Source: Polyangium sp. 6x1 (GTDB taxonomy: Bacteria > Myxococcota_A > Polyangia > Polyangiales > Polyangiaceae). Taken from it: a stretch of DNA of 64,000 nucleotides. The stretch is from assembly GCF_029946515.1 (NCBI RefSeq), contig NZ_JARZHH010000014.1, forward strand, positions 124,001 to 188,000. The letters run 5' to 3'. The notes beneath the pieces were generated by a model. That model saw nothing but the letters and a program-made list of their open reading frames with translations. It searched no databases and was not told the origin of the DNA. Positions 9,201 through 17,227 of the stretch are shown piece by piece. The position numbers were made by a program, and so were the translations under genes. Each line of letters starts with the position of its first letter. Position 1 is the first letter of the stretch.

Positions 9201-9655
9201 GTCGCGGCCTGATGAGCCGCCGTGATCCCGTGCGCGGCCTCGTGGGCGCAGAGCACCTCGCGCAGGGCCGGCAGGTCGCGATCGGCGTCGAAGTCGTCCC
9301 ACGGCAGCGCCTCGATCGCAGCCGCGAGCGCCGCGCCGGGCGCCTTTGGATCGAGCGCCGCGAACGCAGAAGCCACCTGTTTTGAAGGCGCCTGTTTCGA
9401 AGCTGCCCCCTTCTTGCTCGGACCGGCGAGCAGGGCCATCAGCTCGTCCTCGCCGAGCACCGTGATCCCGAGGCGCCCCGCCGCGTCGATCTTGCTGCCG
9501 GCCTTCTCGCCGGCGAACAGGATGTGCGTCGATTTGCCGACGCTGCTGCCGATCTTGGCTCCGAGCGCCGCGAGCTGCTTCTCCGCCTCGGCGCGCTTCA
9601 GCTTCGAAAAGGTGCCGGTGAGGACGACGGTTTTCCCGCGGACATCGAGGGCCAT
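6209..9655 (-). CDS. Giant BRCT / beta-propeller / helical-repeat protein
   Basis: 1148 residues with no signal peptide. Residues 1-75 are a clear BRCT domain of the LigA type (VRGKTVVLTGTFSKLKR, GAKIGSSVGKSTHILFAGEK, GITVLGEDEL). A linker follows, then a WD40/PQQ-like propeller (about 150-530) with blades such as GRFLATGSW, LQIWDVRAARC, VALDAKTGKVLWEQK and AVITVRGRLQVWELGD. From about 690 to the end the protein is Ala-rich helical repeats with TPR/SEL1 character. BRCT domains bind phosphopeptides or DNA ends, and propellers and TPRs bind proteins, so this is probably a scaffold. The function is not known to me. It is divergent from the zinc-ribbon gene at 9760. Confidence 0.75.
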   Translation of the reverse strand: MALDVRGKTVVLTGTFSKLKRAEAEKQLAALGAKIGSSVGKSTHILFAGEKAGSKIDAAGRLGITVLGEDELMALLAGPSKKGAASKQAPSKQVASAFAALDPKAPGAALAAAIEALPWDDFDADRDLPALREVLCAHEAAHGITAAHQAATARLRPRATLQHAHGHDVEVSWSELSPDGRFLATGSWTGDDYDLGGVLQIWDVRAARCVNMMRVRGGVGWPDHGDCIQWRPDGKRVGLAFDTNGVGSFDPFGKSGEPESCAYVTDGWNRPPSWGWSANNRDVYVACWGPNLALGAIVPLIGRRPAPRWCQSAGRSDPNDPSSEPRLRPLGNIDGSHPDRFVGESEGQVVALDAKTGKVLWEQKAHAPVAFSPDGSEFAMHPAGLVYYDAATGLPNGKVPMHVGAESLLYSRDGSRLAAIVQPENRWGAEPGIFIYDRGTYRYSLDVPAPRTDETYGFAWRPDGRAAVITVRGRLQVWELGDAPTRVLDIAGPKGGVAYGDGVLVSFTSKGLLFLRDHDGAEIGRFRPAVESSGDNPLAQGEDDYGCDFTFPPAFPLDRERVAAALPEGVVIGPVDASASVAEIDGKIAWVLDRKWAWPWRWGEAKVWPDVAAAAADPAAPAAFKRKFGKKGKPPARTKKVNWPPPGGSIEDVAALVGESVKAIDNGHIRDDYQQRFAERVMVLGFFDRAAAVLDGTDGWPRWHHPWHSACARAETVVGALAWRKSEAPLTGAQTKTLRRWLGEAEKLLTKKEAKERSASPPRAMIGAGWVLLGESARGDELLASAIATVDPEVNAGENRRVVAEALTAVGRIREAIDMIASGEEKPSWTETRPVFSVICPRASAAELKYLVSRMKEREAHNEFELLERGLSRLIALKEWDAAVAWLSEFDGLSTRVSRIELAAAMAAAGEPARAEAAMAKELVPKYESSAEYLLGLARVAPERANKHLEAILKKAPKLRDESRDFPRHLAAAAATLGRLDIAAKLEKSAPNVLDAFEVRAGVLGALDPSHPEWKAWFTRARELEPDHRKLAQRMATLAFRGGLADESVAFLDQAIEMARGEGYPDIALQDVSAVMVAAGDLAGAHRAFMSISKGMRSHRNGPILSATMERGLWAATVDLLRQMPEDINGRARHGLSILLKLTDRDGF

Positions 9656-9759
9656 GGCTCACGGTTCTACACGTCTTCCCGCGCACGATCCATCCTCGAC
9701 GCGCGCTCGATTGACTTCGCTCGCATGTAACGCTCAACTCTGCCGATGGAGATCGGGCG

Positions 9760-10491
9760 ATGAGCGAAGCCACACTCGAGACGAAGCCCGCGGAACCCAC
9801 CGCGCCCGAAGCCCCGGTTGCGCCCGAAGCCCCGGCCCAGCTCGATTTCGAGCGCGCCGAGTTCGCCGAGCCCGCCGCCGCGCACGTGCAGTGCTCGGTC
9901 TGCCAGTCGGCCATCACTACCGCGTACTATCAGCTCCTCGACAAGATCCTGTGCGGCTCGTGTCGCGACGGCGTGCAGCGCTCCGTGAACGATGCCCGCG
10001 GCGGCACGGCCTTCGGAAAAGCCTTCCTCCAGGCCGGCGCCGTCGCCGTCGGCCTGGGCCTCGTCTACGCGCTCTTCGTCCACCTCACCCAGATCCAGCT
10101 CGCGCTCGCGACGATCGGCATCGGCGTGCTCGTCGGACGCACCGTCCAGCGCGTCACGCGCGGATTCGGCAGCACGAGGCATCAGGTGCTCGCGGTCGTG
10201 CTCACGTACATCGCGTCCGCGATGGGATATCTCCCCGTGATCGTCGCTGCGATGAAGCAAGACGACGGGGAACCGGGCGCGGGGGCCCTCTTGTCCGTCC
10301 TCCGCTTCGTGTTCATCTCGGCCCTGACCCTCGCCGCGCCGATCCTCGACGTCACGAGCGGCCTCAGCGGCGTGCTCGGCGCGCTGATCATCTTCTTCGG
10401 CCTGCGCACCGCGTGGCAGTCGTCGCGCGGCGTGGGCGGTCCCGTCGCCATCAGCGGCCCTTACCAGGTCCACACGAGCCCCACCACGTGA
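9760..10491 (+). CDS. Zinc-ribbon membrane protein
   Basis: 243 residues. A Pro/Ala/Glu-rich N-terminus (1-35) is followed by a CxxC...CxxC zinc ribbon (CSVCQ about residue 46, CGSCRD about 66). Three or four hydrophobic helices follow (about 88-110, 113-130, 145-165, 185-220). ATG 9760 has GGAGATC 8-12 bp upstream. The last codons overlap the GTG start of the M50 protease gene (GTGA), so the two are translationally coupled and their products may interact at the membrane. No named family is recognised. Confidence 0.7.
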   Translation: MSEATLETKPAEPTAPEAPVAPEAPAQLDFERAEFAEPAAAHVQCSVCQSAITTAYYQLLDKILCGSCRDGVQRSVNDARGGTAFGKAFLQAGAVAVGLGLVYALFVHLTQIQLALATIGIGVLVGRTVQRVTRGFGSTRHQVLAVVLTYIASAMGYLPVIVAAMKQDDGEPGAGALLSVLRFVFISALTLAAPILDVTSGLSGVLGALIIFFGLRTAWQSSRGVGGPVAISGPYQVHTSPTT

Positions 10492-11507
10492 ACGACGCCG
10501 TCTCGCGCTGCGCGGCCTGCGGGGTCGAGCTCGCCCCGGGCATGCTCGCTTGCCCCGCCTGCCGCAAGCTCGTGCACGGCGCCCGCCTCGCGGCCCTCGC
10601 GGCGCACGGCGAGGCCGCCGAGCGCGAAGGCCGCTTCACCGACGCCCTCACGCACTGGCGCGAGGCGCTCGGCCTCTTGCCCCCGGGCAGCACGCAGCAC
10701 CGCGTCGTCGGCGAGACGATCCGCCGCTTGAGCCTCGCCCTCGAAAAAGCCGAGAGCACGCCGAAGCCCCAAGGCGGACGCGCGAAGGCCGTGGCGGGCC
10801 TCGGCGCGGTCGCGCTCGTCGCGTGGAACCTCAAATACTTCCTGCTCTCGCTGCTCGGAAAAGCAAAACTGCTCGTCTCGGGCCTCGCCTCGCTGCCGAC
10901 GCTCCTCTCGATGTTCGCGTGGCTCGCGCTCGATCGATCCCGCGGCATCTCGTTCGCGCTCGGGCTCGTCGCCTCCATCTACGTGCACGAGATGGGGCAC
11001 GTCTCCGCGCTTCGGCTCTACGGAATCCAGGCGACCGCGCCGATGTTCGTGCCGGGCCTCGGCGCGCTCGTGCGGATGCGGCAGTATCCGATCGACGCCC
11101 GCGAGGACGCGCGGGTCGGGCTCGCGGGGCCCGTGTGGGGATGTGCTGCGGCGGCGCTCGCGCTCGCGGCGGGGTTTTTCCTGAAGGAGCGGACGCTGCT
11201 CGCGGTGGCGAGCATCGGCGCGACGATCAACGTCTTCAACCTGGTCCCGGTCTGGCAGCTCGACGGCGCGCGCGGGTTTCGCGCGCTCGATACGCGTCAG
11301 CGGGGGATCGTGCTGACGCTCGCCGCGGTGGCGGCGCTCGCCTCGGGCGAGGCGATCGGCTGGGTCGTGTGCGCGGCGGGAAGCTTGCGGCTCAAACGAG
11401 ATCTACCGGCGGAGGGGGATTCGCGTGCATTTCGCACGTTCGCGGGGCTCATCGTCGCCTTGTCGGCGATCGCGTGGGCGGCCGGGAAAGCCGCCCCGCC
11501 GGGCTGA
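10488..11507 (+). CDS. Zinc-ribbon M50 (site-2-protease-like) membrane peptidase
   Basis: A 339-residue integral membrane protein starting at GTG 10488, whose GTGA overlaps the previous stop. It has a zinc ribbon at the N-terminus (CAACG, then CPACRK within the first 26 residues) and a short TPR-like helix pair (EAAEREGRFTDALTHWREALGLLPP). The M50 core has H167-E-M-G-H171 as the zinc and catalytic motif and NLVPVWQLDG with D259 as the third zinc ligand. Site-2 proteases cleave transmembrane helices in the bilayer, often releasing anti-sigma factors. The gene order (zinc-ribbon membrane protein, then protease) suggests a substrate or adaptor next door, but that is inference. Confidence 0.85.
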   Translation: MNDAVSRCAACGVELAPGMLACPACRKLVHGARLAALAAHGEAAEREGRFTDALTHWREALGLLPPGSTQHRVVGETIRRLSLALEKAESTPKPQGGRAKAVAGLGAVALVAWNLKYFLLSLLGKAKLLVSGLASLPTLLSMFAWLALDRSRGISFALGLVASIYVHEMGHVSALRLYGIQATAPMFVPGLGALVRMRQYPIDAREDARVGLAGPVWGCAAAALALAAGFFLKERTLLAVASIGATINVFNLVPVWQLDGARGFRALDTRQRGIVLTLAAVAALASGEAIGWVVCAAGSLRLKRDLPAEGDSRAFRTFAGLIVALSAIAWAAGKAAPPG

Positions 11508-11510
11508 GGA

Positions 11511-13940
11511 TCAGAAGCAGAAGACCTTGCAGAGGACCTCGCCCACGTCCTCCGCGACGTCGGTGACGTCGTCGCCCACGTCGTCCGCGAGGTCCTCGAG
11601 ATCCGACACGCCGCCCTCGAACCAGCCCAGGGTCGAATCGAGCGTCGAATTCACGACCGACCCGGCCGTCGAGGTCCAGTCCGTCACCGCGGCGGCTGCA
11701 TTCTCGTTCGTGTACATCAGCGCGTTGCTGGCCGTCGCGGCGACGCTGGAGAGCTTCGACCCGACCTCCTCGGTGGTTCCATGCAACCAAACCGTCGACT
11801 CCCGCGCGGCCTCCCGCGTCCACACCACCGCGACGCCCGCGTGATGGCTGATCACGATACGACCGTCGTTCACGGCATCGACGAGACCAACGCGGACGTC
11901 GTTGCTCCAATCGATCTGCCACGCGTGGAGATTGTAGGCCATGGTCAGGAGCGACTGGTTCCAACCAACGCACCAGCCCTTCAAGGAATTGAATGAGGTG
12001 ACCGCGTCGCTACCCTTCACGTACACCGTGACGCCGACCGGGACGACCACGAGCGGCACGCTGAACCCGTATTGCCCGTCCTTGCCATACTTGAGCTCGC
12101 CATACATGCCCACGCCGCCCGACAGGCTGAGCGCCGCGGTCGTGCCGGAGGGATCGCCCACGCCCGTCGTGAGGACGAAGAGGTTCGATTCGAAGCCCAT
12201 CGCGACGCCCTCATCCGTGAACATCGCGCCGGCCTGGCCGGAGCCGAGCTCTACCGAGCTGTACCCGAGCGCGTTCTGCGAGGAGCTCGACAGGAGCGAG
12301 CCCGAATAGGTCATGCCGTACCGCGACGACTCGAAATCACCCGAGAACGTGCCCACCGCATACGTGCGCCCCTCGGGCAGATCGGCGCGGGCCGCGTCGA
12401 GCTCGGCCGCCTCGACGGTCGTGCCCACGTTCGCCACGAGATCGGAGACCGTCGCGAGCAAGCCCGCCTGCTGCGTGACGCTCAGCGTCTCCCAGAAATC
12501 CGTGCCGACGCCGAAGTTGTATCCCGACGTGCGCAGTGCCTCGGCGATCACGAAGGGGTCGGCCACGACAAACCCATTGCCGCCCGGCAGCTCGACGACG
12601 AGCAGGAGATCCTTGGCGCCGTCGGCGTCGACGTCCTGATACACGAACTTCATCGTCGGGGCGGGCGTCTCGTCGAGGGCGTGCGTGAGGGCGAGGCGCG
12701 GGCCGTGCAGGGTCGTGTTCTCTTTCGCGGCGAACGCGAAATTGAGGTACGGCGTGTACTGGGCGCGGATGAGGACGAGCGTGATCTTGCCGTTCGTGTC
12801 CGCGTTGATGAAATCGACGAGGGCGTCGTTCGTGAACGAGACGGTCTTGCCGACGTCGGTGCGCTTCACGGTGAACTGCCCGAGCGCGTCGACCTCCGAA
12901 TTGCGGACGCCGTCGGACGAGCTGTCGAGCTCGTTGGAGAACGTCGCATAATTCGCCGTCGCCTCGTTGAAGCTCTCGGACGAAGCTCCGTCGCGGATAC
13001 CGAAGACCGCGAAATTCAAGCTCTCCGGGACCGTGCCGACGTCCTGGAAGTAGTTGGCGACGTCGAGGCGCACCGTGGCCCTCTCGACCTTGGTGCCCGG
13101 CGTCATCTCGAAACGAACGACGCCTTTGCGGGTATTGGCGTGCGTGCCGCCGTTGTTCTTGACGAGGACGTTGCTCTGCCCTCCATAGGCCGTGGAATCC
13201 CCGTACCGGGCAAACGTATCGGCGGCGGCGCCGAGCGTCTCCTCGGCCTGGAGGAAGAGGCGCGGCCCGCTCAGGGTCGGGTGCTCCTTCGAGGCGAACG
13301 CCGTGTCGAAGCTGTTGCTACGCAGGACACGCGTGACGATCAGCGTGATCACGCCGTCGTTATCGTTGTTGATGAAGTTGACGAGCGCCGCGCTGGAGAA
13401 TCGCACGGTCTTGTTGAGGTCGGCCTGCGTCAGCGTGATGGTCCCGAGCGGGTCCCTGTCGGGGGTGGCGGGGTTTGCGTCGAAGATGAGGGGCCAGAAC
13501 TGGCTCGTGTTCACGCCGACGGCCGTATCGTTGATGATGGCGTTGAACGTCGACCATTTAGCCGACTCCTCCTCGAACGTCTCCGCGAGGACCGTCGTCT
13601 CCCCGAGGCCCCAGATCCGAAAATCGCAAGAAAGCGCCTCGTCGAACCTGGCGAGGTCGAGGTAAAGCGCCGCGTCCGTGGCCTTGTCCGTCGGGTTGAT
13701 CTGAAACCGCATGACGGACGCCACCGCATTGTACGACTGGTCCGTGCTGGTGTTCCGCTTCAGCTTGACGACGAGCTCGGTCGAGCTGCCGTGCGGCCCC
13801 GATCCGTCGAGGTCCACGTGGGTATCGTCGGTCGGCGTGACGACGGTGGCCCGCGCGATCGTCGCGTGTCCGAGGAACGCGAGCGCGAATCCCATCAATC
13901 GCAAGAGGAAGGTCTTGAAGTGGTCGTGGCGGTGGTTCAC
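11511..13940 (-). CDS. Secreted protein with two DNRLRE (CBM96-like) domains
   Basis: 809 residues. A signal peptide lies at the N-terminus (FKTFLLRLMGFALAFLGHA, cleavage near ARA). Two similar blocks follow (about 33-235 and 240-440), each of the DNRLRE type: a beta-sandwich with a TVV/TFAR opening, ...ASVMRFQI / GVVRFEM, an LxLDLARF / VRLDVANYF strand, and a closing GPRLFLQ / GPRLALT. The C-terminal half (about 450-809) is unrecognised; a helical tail rich in Asp/Val ends KVFCF. DNRLRE domains are found on extracellular, often cell-surface or carbohydrate-binding, proteins. The GTG start at 13940 has a strong GGAGGT 4 bp upstream. It converges on the M50 gene with a 3-bp gap. Confidence 0.75.
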   Translation of the reverse strand: MNHRHDHFKTFLLRLMGFALAFLGHATIARATVVTPTDDTHVDLDGSGPHGSSTELVVKLKRNTSTDQSYNAVASVMRFQINPTDKATDAALYLDLARFDEALSCDFRIWGLGETTVLAETFEEESAKWSTFNAIINDTAVGVNTSQFWPLIFDANPATPDRDPLGTITLTQADLNKTVRFSSAALVNFINNDNDGVITLIVTRVLRSNSFDTAFASKEHPTLSGPRLFLQAEETLGAAADTFARYGDSTAYGGQSNVLVKNNGGTHANTRKGVVRFEMTPGTKVERATVRLDVANYFQDVGTVPESLNFAVFGIRDGASSESFNEATANYATFSNELDSSSDGVRNSEVDALGQFTVKRTDVGKTVSFTNDALVDFINADTNGKITLVLIRAQYTPYLNFAFAAKENTTLHGPRLALTHALDETPAPTMKFVYQDVDADGAKDLLLVVELPGGNGFVVADPFVIAEALRTSGYNFGVGTDFWETLSVTQQAGLLATVSDLVANVGTTVEAAELDAARADLPEGRTYAVGTFSGDFESSRYGMTYSGSLLSSSSQNALGYSSVELGSGQAGAMFTDEGVAMGFESNLFVLTTGVGDPSGTTAALSLSGGVGMYGELKYGKDGQYGFSVPLVVVPVGVTVYVKGSDAVTSFNSLKGWCVGWNQSLLTMAYNLHAWQIDWSNDVRVGLVDAVNDGRIVISHHAGVAVVWTREAARESTVWLHGTTEEVGSKLSSVAATASNALMYTNENAAAAVTDWTSTAGSVVNSTLDSTLGWFEGGVSDLEDLADDVGDDVTDVAEDVGEVLCKVFCF

Positions 13941-14036
13941 GGTACCTCCGAATGTCGACGAGGCGGGCTCATCGGCGCCTCACGAATCGAAGGTAGCTCC
14001 GTTCGATGTCCCCACAATGGCCACGGTTCGCCATGC

Positions 14037-14056
14037 GATGTCCACGCGTGGACATC
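14037..14056. promoter_or_regulatory. Perfect 20-bp palindrome
   Basis: GATGTCCACG is followed directly by its exact reverse complement CGTGGACATC. The site is 16 bp after the stop of the DAPG-hydrolase-like gene and about 97 bp before the start of the DNRLRE gene, both on the minus strand. A palindrome without a loop favours a dimeric regulator site for the DNRLRE gene over a terminator, but both are possible. Confidence 0.5.
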
Positions 14057-14072
14057 CTCGAAACGGCCGAGA

Positions 14073-14912
14073 TCAGGGCAGTTCGCGCAGCTCTTCGTGG
14101 AGCCGCGGCAGGAACGAGGCGAGGTGTGTCATTTCCTGGGAGCAATGCACGAGGAGCGCGCGTGCTTCTTCCAGGCTCGGCGCAGCGACACGCCGTGCGA
14201 TCCGAGAAGCCACGGCGCCGACGAACCCCGGCGCCCGCACGCCGCCGTGCGGCCCGCCGAGCCAGAAGCGGGATCGCATTTCGGCGCCGCCCGGGACGCG
14301 GCGGACGTGGTGCACGAGCCATCCGGCGTCCACGGGCAGCCCGACGAGACCCACGCGTGCGCAGACCACAGTCGACTCCGCGGGATCAGCAAGTGCCGCC
14401 TCGTCGAAGCCGAGCTCGGCGGGCCGGACGAACCGGATCGTCACCTGCTGCAATCGGCTCCCGATGTACTCGTCGACGAATGACACGCGCCCGACGTACC
14501 GCGCGCGCCCCTGTGCGCCCGGTGGATCGGCGTCTCCCCAGCACGCATGGACATGCGCTCGTGGATGCCAAAGCTTGTACCGCTCTGGCTCTTTGCCATG
14601 CCACCCGAACCACCAATCGACCATCGCGGGGGAGACGTCCGGCATCGTGGTGCGAACCGCGACGAAAAGCGCGCCGTCGTCCCGGCAACCGAGGCCATTC
14701 TCGACCTCGTGATCCCCGGCCTCCAGGAGCCGGGGCGCATCGGCGAGATCGGGCAGCAGAGGCGCGGCGAGCGGGCCGCAAAGGAGCGCCTCCCGCGCGT
14801 GCTCCGCGAGCGGCGCGAGACGCGGATTCCAGAACGCTGCATAGGGTTTGCCCGTGAGCTCGCCCTCCCGGATACCGAGGTGGAGCGAGCGTGAAGGAAT
14901 CGGGTGGTTCAT
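14073..14912 (-). CDS. DAPG hydrolase (PhlG)-like protein
   Basis: 279 residues, cytosolic. It resembles the PhlG family, which cleaves the C-C bond of 2,4-diacetylphloroglucinol and related aromatic ketones using a zinc ion. Visible features are DHEVENGLG near residue 70, the WWFGWHGKEPERYKLWHPRAH segment (split: WWFGWHGKEP, RYKLWHPRAH) supplying His/Glu metal ligands, and the late VHHVRRVPGGAEMRSRFW. Its ATG overlaps the stop of the FAD-oxidase gene upstream (ATGA), so the two form an operon, transcribed away from a LysR gene. The substrate here is probably an acylated phenolic, not necessarily DAPG. Confidence 0.82.
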   Translation of the reverse strand: MNHPIPSRSLHLGIREGELTGKPYAAFWNPRLAPLAEHAREALLCGPLAAPLLPDLADAPRLLEAGDHEVENGLGCRDDGALFVAVRTTMPDVSPAMVDWWFGWHGKEPERYKLWHPRAHVHACWGDADPPGAQGRARYVGRVSFVDEYIGSRLQQVTIRFVRPAELGFDEAALADPAESTVVCARVGLVGLPVDAGWLVHHVRRVPGGAEMRSRFWLGGPHGGVRAPGFVGAVASRIARRVAAPSLEEARALLVHCSQEMTHLASFLPRLHEELRELP

Positions 14913-16258
14913 GGTCGTCCCATCCAGGCGTGAAAGATGTGCTTCGGATCGCGGTCGCCTCGAATCTGATCGAGCCGCGCGAGGTTGTCCGACGTGACGA
15001 ACCGCGCCGGCCGTTTTCCGAGATTCTCGTCGGCGAGCTGGCAACCGCTGGCGAGCGGCTGCATCTCGCGCATGCGCTCCGTGGGCCACGACGCGTGGAG
15101 GATATCGTCGCCGGCGTCTTTCCACCCCGCATACAGGGCGATGTAGATGTCGTCCTCCACCGAAAACGCCATGTCGGGTCGATCCGGCGGCGGCGCCCAG
15201 TTCAGCCAGAGGACGTGCGCGGGGGGCGGCGGCAGCGTCGCGGCGATCTTGAAGAGGCCGGGGAGCAGATCGTCGATGGGGGCGTGAGTCCACATGTTGT
15301 CGACCGCGTACCGGTGATCGTCCGGGTAATGGTGCATGACCGCGCTGTAGAGGAGCGGCAGCGTCGCGGGGATGAACGCGGCCTTGAGCGCGGCGCTCCG
15401 GCCGAGAACGCTCTCGTTCATGAAGGCGAGCGCATCGAACGTCTCGCGCGCGGTATCGGCGAAAACAGGCGCAAAGACCTCGATGCCCGGCCCGCCCACG
15501 CCCATGGCATTTCGCGTCATCACGAGCTGCAGCTCGACCGCGGCCGACACGGACGGCCCCACGGCGCGCGCCCAGCGAAAGACGTCCTCCAGACGGGACA
15601 TGGGAAAGCTCTGGAACGCGAAGCCCGTGACCTCCGGTTTTTCGTAGACGCGCAGGTAAAACCTCGTCACGACACAAAAAAAACCGGGGCCCGCGCCGCG
15701 CGCGGCCCAGTAGAGATCGGCGTTCTCCTCGGCGCTCGCGTGGACCCGCTCGCCGTCGGCGGTCACGAGATCGAGCCCGATCACGCTCATGCACGCCGGG
15801 CCGAGCGCGCGGCCATGCCAGCCGAAGCCGCCCTGGAGCAGGTAGCCCCCGACGCACACACCTTTGCAATGTCCGGTCGGGAAAAACAGGTCTTGCCGCC
15901 CGAGCATCTCGGCGAGCTCGTTGCCGGCGCGGCCCGGCCCCGTCGTCGCGCGCCTCGCCTTCCGATCGATCGTGACCTCGTCGAGCCCGGAGACGTCGAG
16001 CAAAAGCCCGCCGTCGCGCAGGTGGTTGCCCGCCCAGCTATGCCCCCCCGAGCGCACGCCGATCCGCAAGCCCTCGCGCCGCGCGAGCTTCACCGCGTCG
16101 ATCACGTCGCGCTCGGTCTTCGCCTGCACGATCACGTCCGGGTATCGATCGGGCACGCGCGCATTCCACATCGTCGCGCGGCGCCGCTCTTCATAACGGG
16201 GAGATCCGCGCCGAAAGGTTCGTCCCTCGTACGGCACATCGGGATGGATGGTCGTCAT
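14909..16258 (-). CDS. FAD-linked oxidase, berberine-bridge (BBE) type
   Basis: 449 residues. The N-terminal FAD_binding_4 domain (about 35-210) carries RIGVRSGGHSWAGNHLRDGG, in which the His of GGHS is the usual site of covalent 8-alpha-histidyl FAD, and TGHCKGVCVGGYLLQGGFGW, whose Cys is the usual site of the second, 6-S-cysteinyl link. The C-terminal BBE segment includes the last ~45 residues. Such enzymes oxidise alcohols, sugars, nicotine-like amines or phenolic side chains with O2. It has no signal peptide. Coupling to the PhlG-like hydrolase suggests oxidation followed by C-C cleavage of an aromatic compound. ATG 16258 fits the family start. Confidence 0.88.
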   Translation of the reverse strand: MTTIHPDVPYEGRTFRRGSPRYEERRRATMWNARVPDRYPDVIVQAKTERDVIDAVKLARREGLRIGVRSGGHSWAGNHLRDGGLLLDVSGLDEVTIDRKARRATTGPGRAGNELAEMLGRQDLFFPTGHCKGVCVGGYLLQGGFGWHGRALGPACMSVIGLDLVTADGERVHASAEENADLYWAARGAGPGFFCVVTRFYLRVYEKPEVTGFAFQSFPMSRLEDVFRWARAVGPSVSAAVELQLVMTRNAMGVGGPGIEVFAPVFADTARETFDALAFMNESVLGRSAALKAAFIPATLPLLYSAVMHHYPDDHRYAVDNMWTHAPIDDLLPGLFKIAATLPPPPAHVLWLNWAPPPDRPDMAFSVEDDIYIALYAGWKDAGDDILHASWPTERMREMQPLASGCQLADENLGKRPARFVTSDNLARLDQIRGDRDPKHIFHAWMGRP

Positions 16259-16270
16259 GGTTCGATGGTA

Positions 16271-16284
16271 CGCTCGGCCGAGCG
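16271..16284. promoter_or_regulatory. Palindrome in the LysR/oxidase divergent promoter
   Basis: CGCTCGG is followed directly by its reverse complement CCGAGCG within the 78-bp gap between the oxidase and LysR starts. The location is where a LysR regulator would bind to control itself and the divergent operon. The spacing lacks the textbook T-N11-A shape, so assignment to this regulator is a guess. Confidence 0.4.
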
Positions 16285-16336
16285 GCGGGCGCATGGCCAA
16301 TCTCGGCCACCCGGTGCTCCAGAAACGAACACCCCC

Positions 16337-17224
16337 ATGGACCTCGAAGAGCTCCGAGCCTTTCTCGCGGTGGCCGAGGCAGGATCGTTCCTCGCCGCGG
16401 CGACGTCCCTCCACATGCCGCGCGCGACGTTGCGCCGCAGGATCGATCAGCTCGAAGCGCGCGCCGGGGTGCTGCTCGTGGATCGGACGCGGGACGGCGT
16501 CGCGCTCACCGAGGCCGGAAAACTCCTGGCGGCGCGCGGGCGGTTGATGGTGCAGGAGTCGAACGCGCTCTTGCAATCGGTACGGGAAGCGGGATCCGAG
16601 CCGGCCGGCGTGCTTCGTATCGTCTTGCCCGTGGGTTTGCCCCCGCACCTGTTCATTCACGTGCTCGGCATCGCGCGCAAGTACCCGCGCCTCGCCTTCC
16701 AGCTGCATTTCAGCAATGATCCGGTCGGCGGGCTCATGGAGAACGTGGACCTCGCCTTTCATTTCGGTGAAACGAGCCCCGCGGGGCCGTGGGTCTCGCG
16801 CGAGCTCATGCGCGTCCCCGTGCGGCTCGTCGCGTCACGTGAATACCTCGAGCGGCGCGGGACGCCGCGATCCGTCGCGGAGCTCTCGGGGCACGATTTG
16901 CTCGCCTGGGAGGCCCCCGGCGAGGACGGGCGATCGTGGCCCCTGCTCCGCGGCGGCACGTTTTTGGTCTCGCCCATGGTCACGGCGCAAGACATTCACG
17001 TGATCCGGCTGCTCGCGGTCGCGGGGCACGGAATCGCGCTCCTCCCCGACCCTGGGATCCCCGACCCCGAGCCCCCCGAGCGCCAACCTGTCCCGGTGCT
17101 GCCCGACGTCGTGGGCCGGGAAATCGGCTTCCGCGTGGTCGTGCCGGCCGTGCTCTCCGAGATTCCGCGCATCAAGGCCATGCTCGATCTGCTCGAACCA
17201 ATTCTCGGAAAAATGGGTCTGTAA
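16337..17224 (+). CDS. LysR-family transcriptional regulator
   Basis: 295 residues. A winged helix-turn-helix covers residues 1-60 (MDLEELRAFLAVAEAGSF, SLHMPRATLRRRIDQLE, LLVDRTRDGVALTEAG). The effector-binding domain follows (about 90-290) with the HGIALLPD segment. It is divergent from the FAD-oxidase/PhlG-like operon with a 78-bp shared promoter, so it is the likely regulator of that operon, with a pathway intermediate as co-inducer. Its stop is 3 bp before the next gene. Confidence 0.93.
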   Translation: MDLEELRAFLAVAEAGSFLAAATSLHMPRATLRRRIDQLEARAGVLLVDRTRDGVALTEAGKLLAARGRLMVQESNALLQSVREAGSEPAGVLRIVLPVGLPPHLFIHVLGIARKYPRLAFQLHFSNDPVGGLMENVDLAFHFGETSPAGPWVSRELMRVPVRLVASREYLERRGTPRSVAELSGHDLLAWEAPGEDGRSWPLLRGGTFLVSPMVTAQDIHVIRLLAVAGHGIALLPDPGIPDPEPPERQPVPVLPDVVGREIGFRVVVPAVLSEIPRIKAMLDLLEPILGKMGL

Positions 17225-17227
17225 ATC

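Noticed and set aside
7073-9385. Plus-strand open frame (770 codons) over the BRCT/propeller gene
   Set aside because: Arg/His-rich shadow of the minus-strand gene.
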